Origin: Methanosarcinales archaeon
GTDB lineage: Archaea > Halobacteriota > Methanosarcinia > Methanosarcinales > Methanogasteraceae
DNA: 7,751 nt
Direction: 5' to 3'
NCBI GenBank assembly: GCA_030594905.1
Contig: JAUVEF010000048.1
Location: 1 to 7,751, forward strand
Position 1 is the stretch's first letter; the number at the start of each line of letters is the position of its first letter. Positions 5,345 to 7,751 of the stretch are shown piece by piece. A program made the position numbers and the translations under genes. The notes below the pieces were generated by a model. The model saw only the letters and a list, made by a program, of their open reading frames with translations, did not search any database and was not told where the DNA came from.

Positions 5345-7339
5345 ATGACCGCGCCCCAGTTCCCCCAGTCCCAAGAGTTCCATCTTGTCTCTGACTTTGC
5401 GCCAAAAGGCTCACAGCCAAAAGCCATCGAGAGCCTTGTTTCGGGACTTGAGAGCGGCAACCGGTTCCAGACCCTCCTTGGCGTCACCGGCTCCGGAAAA
5501 ACCTTCACGGTCGCAAACGTGATCGACAGGACCCAGAAGCCAACACTCGTGATCGCCCACAACAAGACCCTGGCAGCTCAGCTCTACAACGAGTTTCGGG
5601 AGTTCTTCCCGGAAAACCGGGTTGAGTATTTCGTCTCTTACTACGATTATTACCAGCCTGAGTCGTATCTCCCAAAGACCGACCAGTACATCGAGAAAGA
5701 CGCCCAGATAAACCCGAAAATCGAGCAGATGCGCCTGTCCACCACCGCATCCCTGATGTCGCGCCCTGACGTAATCGTTGTCGCGTCGGTCTCCTGCATA
5801 TATGGTCTCGGCAATCCTGAGAACTTCCGGAACATGGGATTTGACCTGTGCGTGCATGACCATGTCAGCAGAAACGAGATCCTCTTGCGTTTAATCGAGA
5901 TCCAGTTCGAGCGAAACGATATCGAGCTGATGCACGGGCGTTTCCGGGTGAAAGGCGATACAATCGACATCATCCCTGCGTATTTCAACAATATCATCAG
6001 AATTGAGATGTTCGGTGACGAAATCGACCGGATCACGGAGATAGACCGGATCACAGGGAGGAAACTCGAAGAGATGGATTATTTCTATGTCTATCCGGCG
6101 AGGCATTTCGTGATCCGGGAAGATGCGAAAGCGCGTGCAATTACGTCCATTCGGGAAGAACTTGAGTCTGTGCTCCCGTCCCTTGGAATGCTCGAATCCC
6201 ACCGGATCAAACAGCGAACACTCTATGATATTGAGATGATTGAGGAGACTGGTACATGCAAGGGGATTGAGAACTATTCCCGCCACTTTGACCGGAGATC
6301 AGTTGGCGAAAAGCCATACTGCCTGCTTGATTATTTCCCGGACGATTTCCTGATGATGATCGACGAGAGCCACCAGATGATCCCGCAGATCCACGGGATG
6401 TACAATGGTGATCGCTCACGGAAGAAAACGCTCGTCGATTACGGGTTTCGGCTTCCGTCCGCTCTTGACAACCGCCCGCTCCGGTTCGAGGAGTTTGAAG
6501 GTTATATGCGAAACGTCGTCTTTGTCTCGGCAACACCGGGAGCTTACGAAATCGGGGAGTCGGGGCAGGTTGTGGAGCAGATCATCCGTCCGACTGGTCT
6601 TGTCGATCCGGTTGTTGAGGTGCGCCCGATCGACGGACAGATTGATGATGTGCTCTCCGAGATCCAAAAGACGATCAAACGAGGAGACCGGATCCTGATC
6701 ACCACGCTCACAAAGCGGCTTGCAGAGGAGTTAACCGAATATCTGGCAGGAAAGGGCGTCAGGACGCGTTACCTTCATTCAGACATCAAGACTATCGAGC
6801 GAACCGAGATCATCCGCCAGCTCAGACTCGGCAGATTCGATGTGTTGGTTGGCATCAATCTCCTGCGAGAAGGGCTTGATATTCCTGAAGTCGGTTTTAT
6901 CGGCATCCTTGATGCTGACAAGGAAGGATTCTTAAGGGATGCAAGAAGCCTTGTCCAGACGATCGGGAGAGCATCCAGGAACGCAAAGGCGATGGTTGTG
7001 CTCTATGCGGACAAGATGACTGATTCGATCAAGAAAGCACTCTCTGAGACAAAGCGCAGGCGAAACCTCCAGATCGCACATAACAGAAAACACAATATCA
7101 CCCCGCAGACGATCAAAAAGCCGGTTCGGGAGAAGGAGGTGGACTTAACCGACACAAAACACCTGCCAAAGTCAGAGATCCCGAATCTCATCATTGAACT
7201 GGAGGCAGATATGCAGGCGGCTGCTGATGCGCTGGACATTGAGAGGGCGATTAAGTTGCGGGATGTGGTGAAGAAGTTGAGGGTGCAGGCGATGGTTCCG
7301 AACTCCCGTACTGGATCGAGAATAAGACCAACGGCGTGA
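5345..7339 (+). CDS. uvrB: Excinuclease ABC subunit B, with an odd C-terminal tail
   Basis: This is the damage-verification helicase of nucleotide excision repair, which is loaded by UvrA and recruits UvrC. It is complete at 664 residues. Seen: Walker A GVTGSGKT at 46-53 (K52), the beta-hairpin YFVSYYDYYQPESYLPKTDQ at 95-114 that clamps DNA, DESH at 340-343, SATPG at 395-399, motif V VGINLLREGLDIPEV at 502-516, motif VI QTIGRASR at 538-545, and a UVR coiled-coil domain at about 612-646 (IIELEADMQAAADALDIERA at 616-635) for UvrC contact. Family knowledge: archaeal uvrB genes are regarded as acquired from bacteria. The last ~15 residues (VPNSRTGSRIRPTA) look nothing like a UvrB end, and the DNA coding them reads as DUF2341 in another frame (see 7291-7488). 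ATG 5345 lacks a clear Shine-Dalgarno. CCTTAAACC at 5311-5319 could be a nearby TATA box for an almost leaderless transcript, or the gene is co-transcribed with glyS. uvrA and uvrC are not here. Confidence 0.97.
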   Translation: MTAPQFPQSQEFHLVSDFAPKGSQPKAIESLVSGLESGNRFQTLLGVTGSGKTFTVANVIDRTQKPTLVIAHNKTLAAQLYNEFREFFPENRVEYFVSYYDYYQPESYLPKTDQYIEKDAQINPKIEQMRLSTTASLMSRPDVIVVASVSCIYGLGNPENFRNMGFDLCVHDHVSRNEILLRLIEIQFERNDIELMHGRFRVKGDTIDIIPAYFNNIIRIEMFGDEIDRITEIDRITGRKLEEMDYFYVYPARHFVIREDAKARAITSIREELESVLPSLGMLESHRIKQRTLYDIEMIEETGTCKGIENYSRHFDRRSVGEKPYCLLDYFPDDFLMMIDESHQMIPQIHGMYNGDRSRKKTLVDYGFRLPSALDNRPLRFEEFEGYMRNVVFVSATPGAYEIGESGQVVEQIIRPTGLVDPVVEVRPIDGQIDDVLSEIQKTIKRGDRILITTLTKRLAEELTEYLAGKGVRTRYLHSDIKTIERTEIIRQLRLGRFDVLVGINLLREGLDIPEVGFIGILDADKEGFLRDARSLVQTIGRASRNAKAMVVLYADKMTDSIKKALSETKRRRNLQIAHNRKHNITPQTIKKPVREKEVDLTDTKHLPKSEIPNLIIELEADMQAAADALDIERAIKLRDVVKKLRVQAMVPNSRTGSRIRPTA

Positions 7340-7488
7340 ATGCAACCGTCTGGGTCAATGTATCAAGCATTTCTGCTGGCAACAGCACGATTCATGTCTT
7401 CAACGTGACCCGCGGCTCACTCCCCCACAACATGAGTCTTGATCAGATTGGTAGTCCCGGCAGAGAAGACGGGCACGCCTGCGGTTAG
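7291..7488 (+). pseudogene. Relic of a DUF2341-domain surface-protein gene
   Basis: The frame starting at 7291 reads GDGSELPYWIENKTNG (with the preceding GGC) and then VNATVWVNVSSISAGNSTIHV, a pattern I recognise as the middle of DUF2341 (dG.eLpYwIe..t....A.vWVkv..i....sTIy.yyGn), a domain of archaeal and bacterial surface proteins. The usual YYGNP continuation is absent, and beyond about 7400 the frame runs on without resemblance to TAG at 7486-7488. Upstream, the frame is closed by TAA at 7252-7254 and has no start. The domain's N-terminal half is missing. It overlaps uvrB (7291-7339) in a different frame and the pyruvate kinase gene (7417-7488) antisense. Homology is from memory of the family pattern. 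It cannot make a working protein here. Confidence 0.65.
7340..7416. other. Short convergent gap between uvrB and pyk
   Basis: The 77 bp between the two stop codons hold the central part of the DUF2341-like frame. I see no clear terminator hairpin or T-tract on either strand, so how the two converging transcripts end is not evident. Confidence 0.7.
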
Positions 7489-7751
7489 CACCACCCGATC
7501 ACCTACGTTCACGAACCCGGAATACACCGCAGACCGTATCGATGCCACAACCATTTCGTCGGTGTTCTCAGTCACCAGCGGGAGCATCTGCGGAACAACA
7601 CCCCATATAAGCGAAAGCCTGCGAAATGTCCCCTCGTCAGGCGTCACAGCAACGATCGGCGTCTTGGGGCGGTACATCGAGACGATCCTTGCCGTGCTTC
7701 CCGAGTATGTGGTAGTAATGATCGCTTTAGCATCCAGATCCTGCGCAAGCT
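7417..7751 (-). CDS. pyk: Pyruvate kinase, C-terminal domain only, cut by window edge
   Basis: The enzyme converts phosphoenolpyruvate and ADP to pyruvate and ATP in the cytoplasm. The gene enters from the right edge on the minus strand; 110 complete C-terminal residues plus a stop (TGA 7419-7417) are visible. Seen: LAQDLDAKAIITTTYSGSTA, then RIVSMYRPKTPIVAVTPDEG, then RRLSLIWGVVPQM, NTDEMV, and the near-terminal GDRVVLTAGVPVFSAGTTNL with IKTHVVGE as the end. This is the typical C-terminal alpha/beta domain order (AKAII..T.SG.TAR, PIIAVTP, L.WGV, GD.VV.TAG.P). There is no C-terminal PEP-utiliser-like extension of the kind some bacterial enzymes carry. It converges on uvrB, with 77 bp between stops, a gap filled by the DUF2341 relic. 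Confidence 0.95.
   Translation of the reverse strand, partial: LAQDLDAKAIITTTYSGSTARIVSMYRPKTPIVAVTPDEGTFRRLSLIWGVVPQMLPLVTENTDEMVVASIRSAVYSGFVNVGDRVVLTAGVPVFSAGTTNLIKTHVVGE

Overview
The window reads as a piece of a euryarchaeal chromosome, most likely from the methanogen/ANME side (Methanomicrobia-like, Halobacteriota). The evidence is an archaeal/eukaryal-type glycyl-tRNA synthetase, a COG1361-type surface protein with an archaeal-style C-terminal anchor inside an ABC operon, BRE/TATA-like promoters, GGAGGTGA-type ribosome binding sites, and a bacterial-type uvrB of the kind mesophilic methanogens carry. The lineage is an inference from gene content; no rRNA or other marker is present to fix it.

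Layout. Positions 1-2955 (minus strand) are a three-gene operon: MacB/LolD-type ATPase (2224-2955), secreted membrane-anchored COG1361-like protein (984-2213) and a MacB/FtsX-type permease that runs off the left edge (<1-955). Gaps are 10 and 28 nt and each gene has its own Shine-Dalgarno. Positions 2956-3574 are a divergent, AT-rich, gene-poor intergenic region. It holds the ABC promoter wrapped in inverted repeats, a dense nested array of an ATTCGTG-like heptamer, two crossing inverted repeats with pseudoknot topology, an imperfect ~21-23 bp direct repeat, and the likely glyS promoter. Positions 3575-5305 (+) encode glycyl-tRNA synthetase and 5345-7339 (+) encode UvrB. The left-hand neighbour of the convergent pyruvate kinase gene (7417->7751, minus, runs off the right edge) is a relic of a DUF2341-type surface-protein gene, which overlaps the 3' end of uvrB in another frame and appears to supply UvrB's last ~15 residues.

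Functionally, the genes are translation (GlyRS), nucleotide excision repair (UvrB), central carbon metabolism (pyruvate kinase) and a cell-envelope ABC system. Only the ABC genes clearly work together. I found no complete, clearly new defence or mobile system. The parts that known gene families do not explain are the structured intergenic region at about 2980-3460 and the uvrB/DUF2341 junction near 7290.
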